Origin: Galactobacter valiniphilus
GTDB lineage: Bacteria; Actinomycetota; Actinomycetes; Actinomycetales; Micrococcaceae
Assembly (NCBI RefSeq): GCF_003575975.1
Contig: NZ_QQXK01000002.1
Location: 113,696-177,695, forward strand
Length of the DNA stretch: 64,000 nucleotides
Direction of reading: 5' to 3'
This document shows positions 8,166 to 15,897 of this stretch, in pieces. The notes below the pieces were generated by a model. It was given only the letters and a program-made list of their open reading frames with translations. It had not been told where the DNA came from and ran no database searches. Every line of letters starts with the position of its first letter. Position 1 is the first letter of the stretch. The translations under genes were made by a program, and so were the position numbers.

Positions 8166-8954
8166 TCAGGCCCCCAGGCGCGGCGGATGCTCCGGCGTCT
8201 CGGGCCGCTTGGCCGTGGTATTCGCGTAGAACCATTCGATGTGCTCGCGCAGCAGGTGCGCGGCCTTGTGGTGCTCGCGCCCGCTCACGGCGTCGAAGAT
8301 GCCTTGGTGCTGGTGGCGTAGCACGGTCGCGAGCGGCTTCCACTCCTCCTCCGTGGGCACGGCCTCGGAGACCACATCGCCCACGGCGTCCTTGAGCGAG
8401 GCCATGACGGCGTCCAGCACCGCGTTGCCGGCCAGCTTGGCCAGGAGCACGTGGAAACGCGTGTCGAGCGCCTGGAACTCGTCGCGCGAGAGCGAGACGT
8501 CCTCCATGGTCTCGAGCAGGTCGGCCGCCTCATGCAGGATCTCCTGGCCGCCGTCGGCCCAGAGGTCAAGGTCCACCACGGTCGCGGCCCACGTCTCCAG
8601 GAGCGCGCGCACCTCCACGATGTCCTCGACGAGCAGCCCGGAGCTCGCCACGTGCAGGCGCAGCATGTTGGAGATGCCCTTGGCGGGGCGCGAGATGAGC
8701 ACGGCGCCGGCGCGCGGGCCGGAACCCGTGGCGGTGCGCACGAGGCCCATCACCTCGAGCGTGCGGATGGCGTCGCGCACGCTCGCGCGCGAGATCCCGT
8801 GCTCTTCGGCGAGCGCGCGCTCGCCCGGGAGCTGGTCGCCGATGCGCAACCGGCCGGCCCGCATCTCGCTCTCCACCCAGTCGAGGACGCGCACATAGGC
8901 GCGCGACGGGGGCGCGAGCTCGCTCTCCGGATCCGGGGCACCTTCGAAGGTCAT
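8166..8954 (-). CDS. FadR-type GntR transcriptional regulator
   Basis: A 262-aa protein. The N-terminal winged helix (about residues 20-90) contains LPGERALAEEHGISRASVRDAI, the hallmark of GntR regulators. The C-terminal helical FCD domain (about 110-235) has the pattern RALLET, D..FH and E...A...H.EH associated with metal and carboxylate ligands in the FadR subfamily. Such proteins usually repress catabolic genes for organic acids or sugars, but no such operon is adjacent, so its target is unknown. ATG 8954 is preferred over the upstream in-frame ATG at 9026 because the domain begins soon after it. Confidence 0.9.
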   Translation of the reverse strand: MTFEGAPDPESELAPPSRAYVRVLDWVESEMRAGRLRIGDQLPGERALAEEHGISRASVRDAIRTLEVMGLVRTATGSGPRAGAVLISRPAKGISNMLRLHVASSGLLVEDIVEVRALLETWAATVVDLDLWADGGQEILHEAADLLETMEDVSLSRDEFQALDTRFHVLLAKLAGNAVLDAVMASLKDAVGDVVSEAVPTEEEWKPLATVLRHQHQGIFDAVSGREHHKAAHLLREHIEWFYANTTAKRPETPEHPPRLGA

Positions 8955-9029
8955 GCCCCCATCTTGGCCCGTCGGACGCCCCGCGGGCCAAACCACGCCA
9001 GGGAGCGCCGGGAACAGACGCAACAAAAG

Positions 9030-9075
9030 GCCCGACGGCGGGTGCCCACCTCAAGGTGGGCACCCGCCGTCGGGC
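9030..9075. repeat. Palindromic element A1 (probable terminator)
   Basis: Perfect 21-bp arms (beginning GCCCGACGGCGGGTGCCC) with a TCAA loop. It belongs to the GCCCGACGCCGGGTGG family seen at 20678, 36042, 44212 and 47386. It lies directly after the DUF2637 gene on the minus strand and can act as its terminator. Confidence 0.8.
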
Positions 9076-9107
9076 GGTGGCTACGTGGCGCTACCGCGCC
9101 TGGCGGC

Positions 9108-9767
9108 TCAGGCCTGCTGGGACGCGGGGCGCCCCATGATCTCGGCCTCGAGGGCCTCGAGCTCGGCGTCGAGCGAGGCGAGCTCGGCCTGATGGGCACC
9201 GGCCTCCTCGCCCGTGGCGATGGCCTGGGCCATGGCGGCGGCGGCGCTTGCCCGGCGCAGCTCGAGCTCGCGGCGGTACTTCTCGTCCTCGGCCCACACG
9301 GCCTCGGCCTCGAGGCGCTTGGCCAGGATGACCTCGGCGCGCTTCTGGTACATGTGCACCGTCAGGTGGGTGATGGCCAGCAGGACGACCGGCGGCATGG
9401 CCGCGACGAGCGCCGAGACGATGGTGGGGATGCCGGAGTTCGTGGACTCGACCGTGAGGATGGCGTGCACGGAGTTGGCGGCCGTGGAGACGATCGCGCC
9501 GAAGAAGAGCAGCGCCCAGGGGTACCACATGGCGCGGCGGCCGTGGCCGTTGAGGGCGACGATCGCGACGGTGGCGGCGACGATCATGCCGTCAACGATG
9601 ATGGGCCAGATCCAGGCGAGGCTCGGGCTGATGCCGGAGCGCTCGGCCAGATCGGTCAGGGCCGCGAAGGAGAGCACGAAGGCGCCGACGGCGATGACGA
9701 CGGTCGCGGCGACGGCCGTCCAGAGGACGCCACGGCCTGGCTCGTTGCGGGGCGCAGTGGTGCTCAT
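9108..9767 (-). CDS. DUF2637 (SpdB-like) membrane protein
   Basis: A 219-aa protein with four hydrophobic segments between residues 14 and 125 (for example TAVAATVVIAVGAFVLSFAA and IWPIIVDGMIVAATVAI), then a charged helical tail of about 85 residues predicted to be coiled coil (ILAKRLEAEAVWAEDEKYRR and onwards). This is the DUF2637 layout, known from the SpdB spread proteins of Streptomyces conjugative plasmids and from many chromosomal genes of unknown role. No conjugation genes are nearby. ATG 9767 is chosen; the frame extends to 9890 but that region lacks sensible coding sequence. Confidence 0.8.
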   Translation of the reverse strand: MSTTAPRNEPGRGVLWTAVAATVVIAVGAFVLSFAALTDLAERSGISPSLAWIWPIIVDGMIVAATVAIVALNGHGRRAMWYPWALLFFGAIVSTAANSVHAILTVESTNSGIPTIVSALVAAMPPVVLLAITHLTVHMYQKRAEVILAKRLEAEAVWAEDEKYRRELELRRASAAAAMAQAIATGEEAGAHQAELASLDAELEALEAEIMGRPASQQA

Positions 9768-9939
9768 CGGGGTCTCCGCTTCTCTTGCAAGCGTGCTTCT
9801 CGCACAACGAGCGCCGCTGAAGCAGTGCGTGCAACAGCGGCGCATGGGGGATAGGCCAAGGTCTCGAAATGATCTCGGCGCGGGTTCCATCGTAGGGCCA
9901 GGGGAATCGCGAGCCCAGTCATGCGACGTAGCTCACCTT

Positions 9940-9984
9940 GGTTGTCGCGGGTCAACTATCGGCGTATGGTTGTTCCCAATCAAC
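9940..9984. promoter_or_regulatory. Two copies of GGTTG-N7-TCAAC, candidate MarR operators
   Basis: GGTTGTCGCGGGTCAAC (9940-9956) and GGTTGTTCCCAATCAAC (9968-9984) share both half-sites with 7-bp spacers and are 28 bp apart. They lie 56-100 bp upstream of the efflux-pump operon that carries its own MarR gene. Confidence 0.5.
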
Positions 9985-10039
9985 CAATTTTCGCCGGGGT
10001 GACGAGCCCCGGCTTCCGCTTGTGTCTTGAAAGGACGTC

Positions 10040-11812
10040 ATGACGTCTGCTCCCACGGCGACCGGCTCCAAGCCCGGTTCGTCCATGTCGCACCGACAGG
10101 TGCTGGAGGCGCTCTCCGGTCTCCTCCTCGGCATGTTCGTGTCGATGATCGCCAACACCGTGGTCTCCACGTCGATGCCCACGATCGTCCACGACATCAA
10201 CGGCACCCAGAGTGACTACACCTGGGTCATCACGGCCGCCCTGCTGGCCACGACGGTGTCCACGCCCATCTGGGGCAAGCTCGCCGACCTCATGAACCGC
10301 AAGCTGCTCATGCAGCTCTCGCTCATCATCTTTGTGGCGTCCTCGGCCATCGCTGGCTTCTCCACCTCCCCCGAGATGCTCATCACCATGCGCGTCTTCC
10401 AGGGCCTCGGCGGCGGAGGCATGGCCGCGCTGTCCCAGATCATCATGGCCGACATCATCTCCCCGCGTGATCGCGGCAAGTACATGGGCCTCTTCGGCGC
10501 CGTCATGGCCGTCGGCACCGTGGGCGGCCCGCTGCTCGGCGGCGTCATCGCCGACCACATGGGCGGCTTCACGCCCGATGGCATGGGCTGGCGCTGGAAC
10601 TTCTTCGTGTCCGTGCCCTTCGCGATCGCCGCGCTGATCCTGCTGCAGAAGACTCTGCACCTGCCCAAGCTGGAGAAGCGCAAGGTCTCCATCGACTACA
10701 TCGGCATCGTCCTGCTCGGCTCCGGCGTCTCGCTGCTGCTGATCTGGGTCTCCATGGCCGGTAGCTCCAAGACCTCCTCCTTCGCGTGGGCCTCCCCGCA
10801 GACCGCGTGGATGACCTCCGTCGCCGCCGTCCTGCTGATCGCGTTCGTATTCGTTGAGCTCAAGGTCAAGGAGCCGCTCATCGACATGCACCTCTTCCAG
10901 AACCGCACGTTCACGCTCTCCGTGGTCGCCTCGATCTCCGTGGGCCTGGCCATGTTCGGCTCCTCGGTGTACCTCTCGCAGTACATGATCATGGCCCGTG
11001 GCGCCACGGCCACGATGGCCGGCATCATGACCATCCCGATGATGGCCGGCCTGCTGGTCATCTCCACCGTGGTGGGCGGCGCGATCACCCGCACGGGCAA
11101 GTGGAAGTCCTACGTCGTCATCGGCTCCGTGCTGCTGACCGGCTCGCTCTTCGCCCTCGGCACCATCCACTACGACACCAACTACTGGCTCGTCGCGATC
11201 TACATGTTCATCATGGGCGCCGGCGTCGGCATGGTCATGCAGAACCTGGTCCTCGTGGTCCAGAACGCCGTGAACCCACGCGAGATGGGCGTGGCCTCCT
11301 CGGCCGTCACCTTCTTCCGCTCCCTCGGCGGCACGATCGGTGTCTCCTGGCTCGGCGCCATGCTGGCGAACAAGATCCCCAGCCTGCTGGGCGACAAGGA
11401 GTGGGAGCTCAAGTCCGCCATGGGTGAGCTCGCCAAGACCGACCCCTCGGCGCTGGCGGCCTTCACCAAGGAGTACCAGTCCGGCCAGCTGCCGACCCCG
11501 GCCTCCATGCCCGAGATCATCCGACCCATCTTCGAGTGGGTCTACGGCGACGGCATCGCGCACGTCTTCCTGCTGGCCGCTCCCCTGGCCATCGTGACCC
11601 TCGTCGCGGTCATCTTCCTGCCGAACCTGCCCCTCTCGAACCAGACCCGCACCGAGCGCGCCGAGTCCGAGAAGGAGGCGGCCCTGGCCGCCGCCACCGT
11701 CGTGGCGGATGCCGGCGCCGAGCAGCAGGTGCTGGAGGGCACCCAGGCCGAGCCCGCGCCGTCGGGCGCCGGGGACACCACCACGGGTGGACGGCATGGA
11801 CAGCGCGACTGA
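10040..11812 (+). CDS. DHA2-family (14-TM) MFS efflux pump
   Basis: A 590-aa protein with about 14 transmembrane segments, the size and topology of EmrB/QacA-type drug:proton antiporters. Motif A appears as WGKLADLMNRKLL, and the antiporter motif C as AVGTVGGPLLGGVIAD. The C-terminus ends in a ~50-residue acidic, Ala-rich cytoplasmic tail. A GAAAGGACGTC Shine-Dalgarno region precedes the ATG. The downstream MarR gene starts 17 bp before this gene's stop, and a nitroreductase follows, so the three form an operon. The exported compound is unknown; the nitroreductase suggests electrophilic or quinone/nitro substrates, which is inference only. Confidence 0.92.
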   Translation: MTSAPTATGSKPGSSMSHRQVLEALSGLLLGMFVSMIANTVVSTSMPTIVHDINGTQSDYTWVITAALLATTVSTPIWGKLADLMNRKLLMQLSLIIFVASSAIAGFSTSPEMLITMRVFQGLGGGGMAALSQIIMADIISPRDRGKYMGLFGAVMAVGTVGGPLLGGVIADHMGGFTPDGMGWRWNFFVSVPFAIAALILLQKTLHLPKLEKRKVSIDYIGIVLLGSGVSLLLIWVSMAGSSKTSSFAWASPQTAWMTSVAAVLLIAFVFVELKVKEPLIDMHLFQNRTFTLSVVASISVGLAMFGSSVYLSQYMIMARGATATMAGIMTIPMMAGLLVISTVVGGAITRTGKWKSYVVIGSVLLTGSLFALGTIHYDTNYWLVAIYMFIMGAGVGMVMQNLVLVVQNAVNPREMGVASSAVTFFRSLGGTIGVSWLGAMLANKIPSLLGDKEWELKSAMGELAKTDPSALAAFTKEYQSGQLPTPASMPEIIRPIFEWVYGDGIAHVFLLAAPLAIVTLVAVIFLPNLPLSNQTRTERAESEKEAALAAATVVADAGAEQQVLEGTQAEPAPSGAGDTTTGGRHGQRD

Positions 11813-12407
11813 TCCCCTGCCCACCGCGCTGAACGCCGCCTGCGCGCCCGGTTCCGCGCGCGCACACGGGGGGATGCCGGCTGAGGGCGAGCAGCTCAGC
11901 GAACACGATCGCTCCATCCTGGCGGTGGAGCAGGAGTTCGCGAGGATGGTCGCCGGCGCGCGACGCTCCATGCGGGCCCGGGCCATGGCGATGGATCCGA
12001 GCCTGCTCCCCTTCGACTTCAAGGTGGTCGGGGCCCTCTGGCACCACGACGCGCACCTGCCGGAGCACCGCGGGGTCACCTCCCGCGAGCTGACGGACCT
12101 GCTGGAGACCGACAAGTCGATGGTCTCCCGCTCCATCAAGCGGCTCGAGGAGATCGGCTTTGTCCTGCGAGAGCAGGACCCACACGACGCGCGGGCCCAG
12201 CTCATCCGCCTCTCCTCGGACGCGGCCGAGCGCTACGCCGCCACGAGCCACAAGCAGCGCATGGAGGTCCAGGAACGCCTGCGCTCCTGGAACGTTGAGC
12301 AGGTGCAGCAGCTCGCACAGCTGCTGCTCAAGCTCAACGGCCCGCGGCCCGACGAGCCGACGGTGAACGTGCCGGTGAGCCCGGTCGGACACCCCCACCA
12401 CCCCTGA
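11796..12407 (+). CDS. MarR-family regulator of the efflux operon
   Basis: A 203-aa protein. The winged helix spans about residues 75-145: TSRELTDLLETDKSMVSRSI is the helix-turn-helix and EEIGFVLREQDPHDARAQLI the wing with the conserved D-R pair. N-terminal helices (EHDRSILAVEQEFARMV) provide dimerisation. The ATG at 11796 lies inside the end of the pump gene (17-bp overlap), so translation is coupled. It probably controls the operon through the paired sites at 9940-9984. The frame stays open upstream to 11709, but that part is the shadow of the pump gene. Confidence 0.9.
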   Translation: MDSATDPLPTALNAACAPGSARAHGGMPAEGEQLSEHDRSILAVEQEFARMVAGARRSMRARAMAMDPSLLPFDFKVVGALWHHDAHLPEHRGVTSRELTDLLETDKSMVSRSIKRLEEIGFVLREQDPHDARAQLIRLSSDAAERYAATSHKQRMEVQERLRSWNVEQVQQLAQLLLKLNGPRPDEPTVNVPVSPVGHPHHP

Positions 12408-12436
12408 AGCACCAGCGACACAAGGAACACCCCTTC

Positions 12437-13057
12437 ATGAGCACCACCACCGCCGAGCCCGTCCGCGTCCTCGACGAGGAGGCCCTCGGCCTGCTGTTCA
12501 CGCACGCCCACACCGCGAACTCCTTCGCCCCCATTGAGGTGCCCGACTCCGTGCTGGAGCGCCTCCACGAGCTCACGGTCATGCCGCCCACGGCCATGAA
12601 CACCCAGCCGCTGCGCATCCTGTGGGTGCGCAGCCCCGAGGCCAAGACCACCGTTGGCGCGCTCATGGGCGAGGGCAACCGCGAGAAGACGCTCGCCGCC
12701 CCGCTCGTTGCAGTCCTGGCCTTCGACGCCGCGTGGCACGAGCACCTCGAGACGCTCGCGCCGTTCCGTGCCGCAGCGAAGGACACCTTCGCCGCCAACG
12801 AGCCGATGCGCGTGGGCATGGCCAAGACCAACGCCGCGATCCAGATGGGCTACTTCCTGCTGGCAGCGCGCGGGCTCGGCCTGGACGTGGGGCCGCAGGC
12901 CGGCTTCGATGCCAAGGGCATGGACGAGGCCTTCTTCGCCGAAAACGGCTGGCAGTCCTTCGCCGTGGTGAACCTTGGATACCCGGCGGCCGACGGCGCT
13001 GGGTACCGCGAGCGCCAGGCCCGCCTGGGCTTTGAGCAGCAGACGCTGACCGTCTGA
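12437..13057 (+). CDS. RutE/HadB-type NAD(P)H nitroreductase
   Basis: A 206-aa flavoprotein of the nitroreductase fold. The family pattern is clear: PPTAMNTQPLRILWV near residues 49-63 (FMN contact, S/T-x-N-x-Q-P), the central AKTNAAIQMGYFLLAARGLGL helix region, and the C-terminal VNLGYP followed by an arginine. Length and sequence match the malonic semialdehyde reductase (RutE) group. No other pyrimidine-degradation genes are adjacent, so a role in detoxifying nitro- or semialdehyde compounds within the efflux operon is equally possible. It starts 30 bp after the MarR stop and ends before a strong terminator. Confidence 0.9.
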   Translation: MSTTTAEPVRVLDEEALGLLFTHAHTANSFAPIEVPDSVLERLHELTVMPPTAMNTQPLRILWVRSPEAKTTVGALMGEGNREKTLAAPLVAVLAFDAAWHEHLETLAPFRAAAKDTFAANEPMRVGMAKTNAAIQMGYFLLAARGLGLDVGPQAGFDAKGMDEAFFAENGWQSFAVVNLGYPAADGAGYRERQARLGFEQQTLTV

Positions 13058-13092
13058 GGTCTTCCCTCGCGTTGCGAGGACTGCGGAGCACG

Positions 13093-13129
13093 ACGGCGCC
13101 GGCGCGGGTTTGTCCCGCGCCGGCGCCGT
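13093..13129 (+). terminator. Terminator of the efflux-MarR-nitroreductase operon
   Basis: Perfect 16-bp arms (ACGGCGCCGGCGCGGG and complement) with a TTTGT loop, followed by a short T-rich stretch. Confidence 0.65.
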
Positions 13130-13213
13130 TTCGCTGTTCCCGGGATGGCAGGGGCTGGGTGGGGAGCGCCGGGCCGGGCCTCTCCGGGCCGGGCAGGACC
13201 GGCCAGGTCCGCG

Positions 13214-13648
13214 CTAGCCCTGCGGCTGCTCCCCGGCGATGTTGACGAACCAGGGCGTGCCGAAGCGGTCGGTGAGCTGTCCGAAGGCGTCTCCCCACGG
13301 GGCCAGCTCGAGCGGCATCTCGATGGTGCTGCCCTCGCTGAGCGCCGCCCAGTAGCCCCGCAGCCGGGCCTCGTCCTCCGGGCCGCCGAAGAGGGCCAGG
13401 CGCGTCGAGGAGGCGGGCGGGAGCTCCATCTCCTTCGGGGTATCCGAGGCCATGAGCAGGGCCTCGCCGTCCACCGTGAGCTGGCCGTGCATGATGAGGG
13501 CGCGCTCCGCCTCGTCCTCGCCCATGCCGAATTCGCCGAAGGTCGTCAGTTCCAGTTCCCCCGAGAAGAGGCCGGCGTAGAACTCGAGCGCCGCGCGGGC
13601 GCTGTCGCGGAAGCCGAGGTACGGGGAGAGGTTGCGGTTCACGCTCAT
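13214..13648 (-). CDS. PhnB-like VOC (glyoxalase/bleomycin-resistance fold) protein
   Basis: A 144-aa protein. It begins with NRNLSPYLGFRDSARAALEFY, the first beta-alpha unit of PhnB/3-demethylubiquinone-methyltransferase-like VOC proteins, and ends with the typical second unit DRFGTPWFVNI. The 'WG..FG...D.FG..W' pattern (APWGDAFGQLTDRFGTPW) is diagnostic of this subgroup. The members have no agreed function. It is transcribed alone with start ATG at 13648. Confidence 0.88.
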   Translation of the reverse strand: MSVNRNLSPYLGFRDSARAALEFYAGLFSGELELTTFGEFGMGEDEAERALIMHGQLTVDGEALLMASDTPKEMELPPASSTRLALFGGPEDEARLRGYWAALSEGSTIEMPLELAPWGDAFGQLTDRFGTPWFVNIAGEQPQG

Positions 13649-13859
13649 GATGGCTCCTAGAAGGGCTGCGCGGTGCGGGCGCCTCGCCTGCTGAGCCGCC
13701 GGGGGCGGCCGGCCGGGCGGGCGCGGGTCCGTGGGGGCTCATCCTGACACGGCGGCCGAGGGGCGCGAAAGCCCCTCACAGGGTGCCCAGTGCGGCGTGT
13801 TGTTCCCCTGCACGGCCGGGGCGGGCCCGCGGGTGTGGCAGGGGTGAAAGACTCGGGGC

Positions 13860-14543
13860 ATGGCAGACACGATCCCGACCCAGCAGGCGCAGGACCGCCC
13901 GGTCGGCGCCCCCGCCCCCGGCGCCGACACGCTCGGCGAGGACGGGGTCCACCGAACCCCCTGGGGCAACGGCGACGCCCTGTTGCGTGAGTACTACGAC
14001 CACGAATGGGGCGTCCCCGTCACCACCGAGGCAGGCCTCTACGAGCGGCTCACCCTCGAGGCCTTCCAATCGGGGCTCTCCTGGCTCACCATCCTGCGCA
14101 AGCGAGAGGCCTTCCGCGCGGCGTTTGCCGGCTTCGACCCCGAGGCCGTGGCGGGCTTTGGCGAGGCGGACGTGGAGCGCCTCATGGCTGACGCCGGGAT
14201 CGTGCGCAATCGCCGCAAGATCGACGCCGCGATCCAGAACGCAGCGGCCACCCTCGAACTGCGCGCGGACGGCGGTCTCGCCGCGCTGATCTGGCACTTC
14301 CGCCCCGAGACCACGCCCCTACCCTGCACGGTCGCCGAGGTGCCGAGCAGTTCCCTCGAGTCCCTGGCCCTCTCCAAGGAGCTCAAGCGCCGCGGCTTCG
14401 CGTTCGTCGGCCCCACCACCATGTTCGCCCTCATGGAGGCCGTGGGCATCGTGGACACCCACCTGCTCGGCAGCCACCGCCGCGGCGCTTCCGGGCTCTG
14501 GCACGCGGACGGCACCCGGGCCGCCGAGCCCCGGCTGGGCTGA
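13860..14543 (+). CDS. tag: DNA-3-methyladenine glycosylase I (Tag), zinc ligands mostly missing
   Basis: A 227-aa base-excision repair glycosylase that removes 3-methyladenine. Core motifs are intact: DHEWGVP (48-54), E67 in TLEAFQSGLSW (equivalent to the catalytic-pocket Glu of E. coli Tag), KRGF-like RRGFAFVGPTTMFA and DTHLLGSH. The N-terminus is extended by about 30 Pro/Ala-rich residues. Of the four zinc-snap ligands of E. coli Tag (C4, H17, H175, C179), three are replaced by alignment: T33, Y46 and S205; only H201 remains. AAAGACT 8 bp before the ATG may be a -10 for a leaderless transcript. Confidence 0.9.
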   Translation: MADTIPTQQAQDRPVGAPAPGADTLGEDGVHRTPWGNGDALLREYYDHEWGVPVTTEAGLYERLTLEAFQSGLSWLTILRKREAFRAAFAGFDPEAVAGFGEADVERLMADAGIVRNRRKIDAAIQNAAATLELRADGGLAALIWHFRPETTPLPCTVAEVPSSSLESLALSKELKRRGFAFVGPTTMFALMEAVGIVDTHLLGSHRRGASGLWHADGTRAAEPRLG

Positions 14544-14782
14544 GATCCGGCTGGGCTGGGTCCCGGCGGGACCGGGTCCCGCGCGCTTCCGCCGCGGGTT
14601 CTCCTGCCCCGCACCGAGGCTTGCCGCCCGTTACTCACAGGCCCGTTTCTTCCCCCAGAACCGCGCCAAGTGGGGCTCAATATGCCAAGGTTGACTCCAA
14701 CGAGGCGTGCGGGCGGGCCGCGCCCCGCCTCGGACACGGCGCATTCCGCATCCGGACCGCCACCAACTTCAGGGGGAAGAAC

Positions 14783-15808
14783 ATGAGCAACACTCCGAAC
14801 CACGGCGAGCCGCAACCCGGTTCCGCCCCGCAGCCCGGCGCGTGGGGTCAGCCCGTCCAGCCGCCGGCCGCCGACGCCGCGCAGGCCCCGGCGCAGGGTG
14901 CCCCCGGTACCCCGGCCGCTCCCGCCTGGGGCAGCCCGAGCGGTTACGGAGCACCCCAGGCGCAGGCCGCGCCCGGCGGATGGGATCAGCCCGCCGCGCC
15001 TACCCAGGCCTCCCCGGCCGGGTGGGACGCGCCCGCCGCCGCGCAGCAGCCCGCCGCGCAGGGCGGCCGGGACGCACCGGCCGCCGCTGCCCCGGCCGCT
15101 GGTGCCGCGCCGTCGTGGGATCAGCCCGCCGCGCAGGGGAACCAGGACTGGGCCCAGAGCGGCGCCGCGCAGCAGGGCTACGGCGCCCCGGCCTACGGCG
15201 CGCCGGCTGCCGGCGGCTACTCGACCCCCGGTGCCCCCGGCACTGGCGGCGGTTACGCCGTGAACTACGCGATCCCCACGGGCCTGCAGGGCGGCCTCGA
15301 CGGCGCCACCAACCCGGAGGACCTCACGCGCCCGCTGTACGGTGCCACGTTTGGCCAGGCCATCAAGCGCTTCTTCAAAAACTATGTGAACTTCAATGGG
15401 CGCGCCTCGCGCTCCGAGTTCTGGTGGGTCGCGCTGGCCCTCGGGCTCCTGCAGCTCGTGCCCGGCATCCTCTACACGATCGGCGCCGGTCAGGTCGCGG
15501 CCACCGCCCTGCAGTACGCCGACTCCAACGGCAACATCACGGACCCGCAGGCCTTGGCGGCCGCCGCGGCAGGGCCCGCCTCGCTCATGATGATCGGCGG
15601 CTTGATCATGGGCCTGATCAGCCTGGCGATCATCCTGCCGTTGCTCGGCCTGTACTGGCGCCGCCTGCACGACGCCAACTTCACCGGCCTGCTGACCCTG
15701 CTCTTCCTCACGGGCATCGGCGGCATCGTGGTGCTCGTGCTCTGCGCGCTCGAGTCCAAGCCGGAGGGCCGCCGTTTCGACGCCGCCCCGGGCTACGCGG
15801 CCTACTGA
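14783..15808 (+). CDS. DUF805 membrane protein with long Pro/Ala/Gln-rich N-terminus
   Basis: A 341-aa protein. Residues 1-170 are low-complexity, rich in A, P, Q, G and W, with repeats of WDQPAA and AQ/AP units; this region should be disordered and cytoplasmic. Residues about 185-335 are a DUF805 domain: KRFFKNYVNFNGRASRSEFW, followed by hydrophobic helices (LLQLVPGILYTIGAG; SLMMIGGLIMGLISLAIILP) and the conserved LYWRRLHDANFTGL and CALES. DUF805 proteins are small integral membrane proteins of unknown function. The ATG at 14783 follows AGGGGGAAGA, a good ribosome-binding site. A strong terminator follows. Confidence 0.88.
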   Translation: MSNTPNHGEPQPGSAPQPGAWGQPVQPPAADAAQAPAQGAPGTPAAPAWGSPSGYGAPQAQAAPGGWDQPAAPTQASPAGWDAPAAAQQPAAQGGRDAPAAAAPAAGAAPSWDQPAAQGNQDWAQSGAAQQGYGAPAYGAPAAGGYSTPGAPGTGGGYAVNYAIPTGLQGGLDGATNPEDLTRPLYGATFGQAIKRFFKNYVNFNGRASRSEFWWVALALGLLQLVPGILYTIGAGQVAATALQYADSNGNITDPQALAAAAAGPASLMMIGGLIMGLISLAIILPLLGLYWRRLHDANFTGLLTLLFLTGIGGIVVLVLCALESKPEGRRFDAAPGYAAY

Positions 15809-15832
15809 GCCCGGCCACACCGCTCAACACAG

Positions 15833-15865
15833 CGACGGCGCCGCCCCACCGGGGCGGCGCCGTCG
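15833..15865. terminator. Terminator between convergent DUF805 and lactonase-like genes
   Basis: Perfect 15-bp arms (CGACGGCGCCGCCCC and complement) with a 3-nt loop, then TTCTGTTTCTT downstream on the plus strand. Confidence 0.7.
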
Positions 15866-15897
15866 TTCTGTTTCTTCAGCGCAGGGCGAGCACGGGC

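Noticed and set aside
9108..9890. Longer start for the DUF2637 gene at 9890
   Set aside because: The extra 41 residues have no conserved or membrane features and the ATG at 9767 fits the domain; the upstream part is probably promoter.
9980..12205. Minus-strand ORF of 741 aa opposite the efflux operon
   Set aside because: It is a shadow of the pump and MarR genes; the translation is low-complexity and has no recognisable domain.
12437..13057. RutE as part of a pyrimidine (Rut) pathway
   Set aside because: None of rutA-D, rutF or rutG is nearby, so the pathway name is not supported and the gene symbol was left empty.
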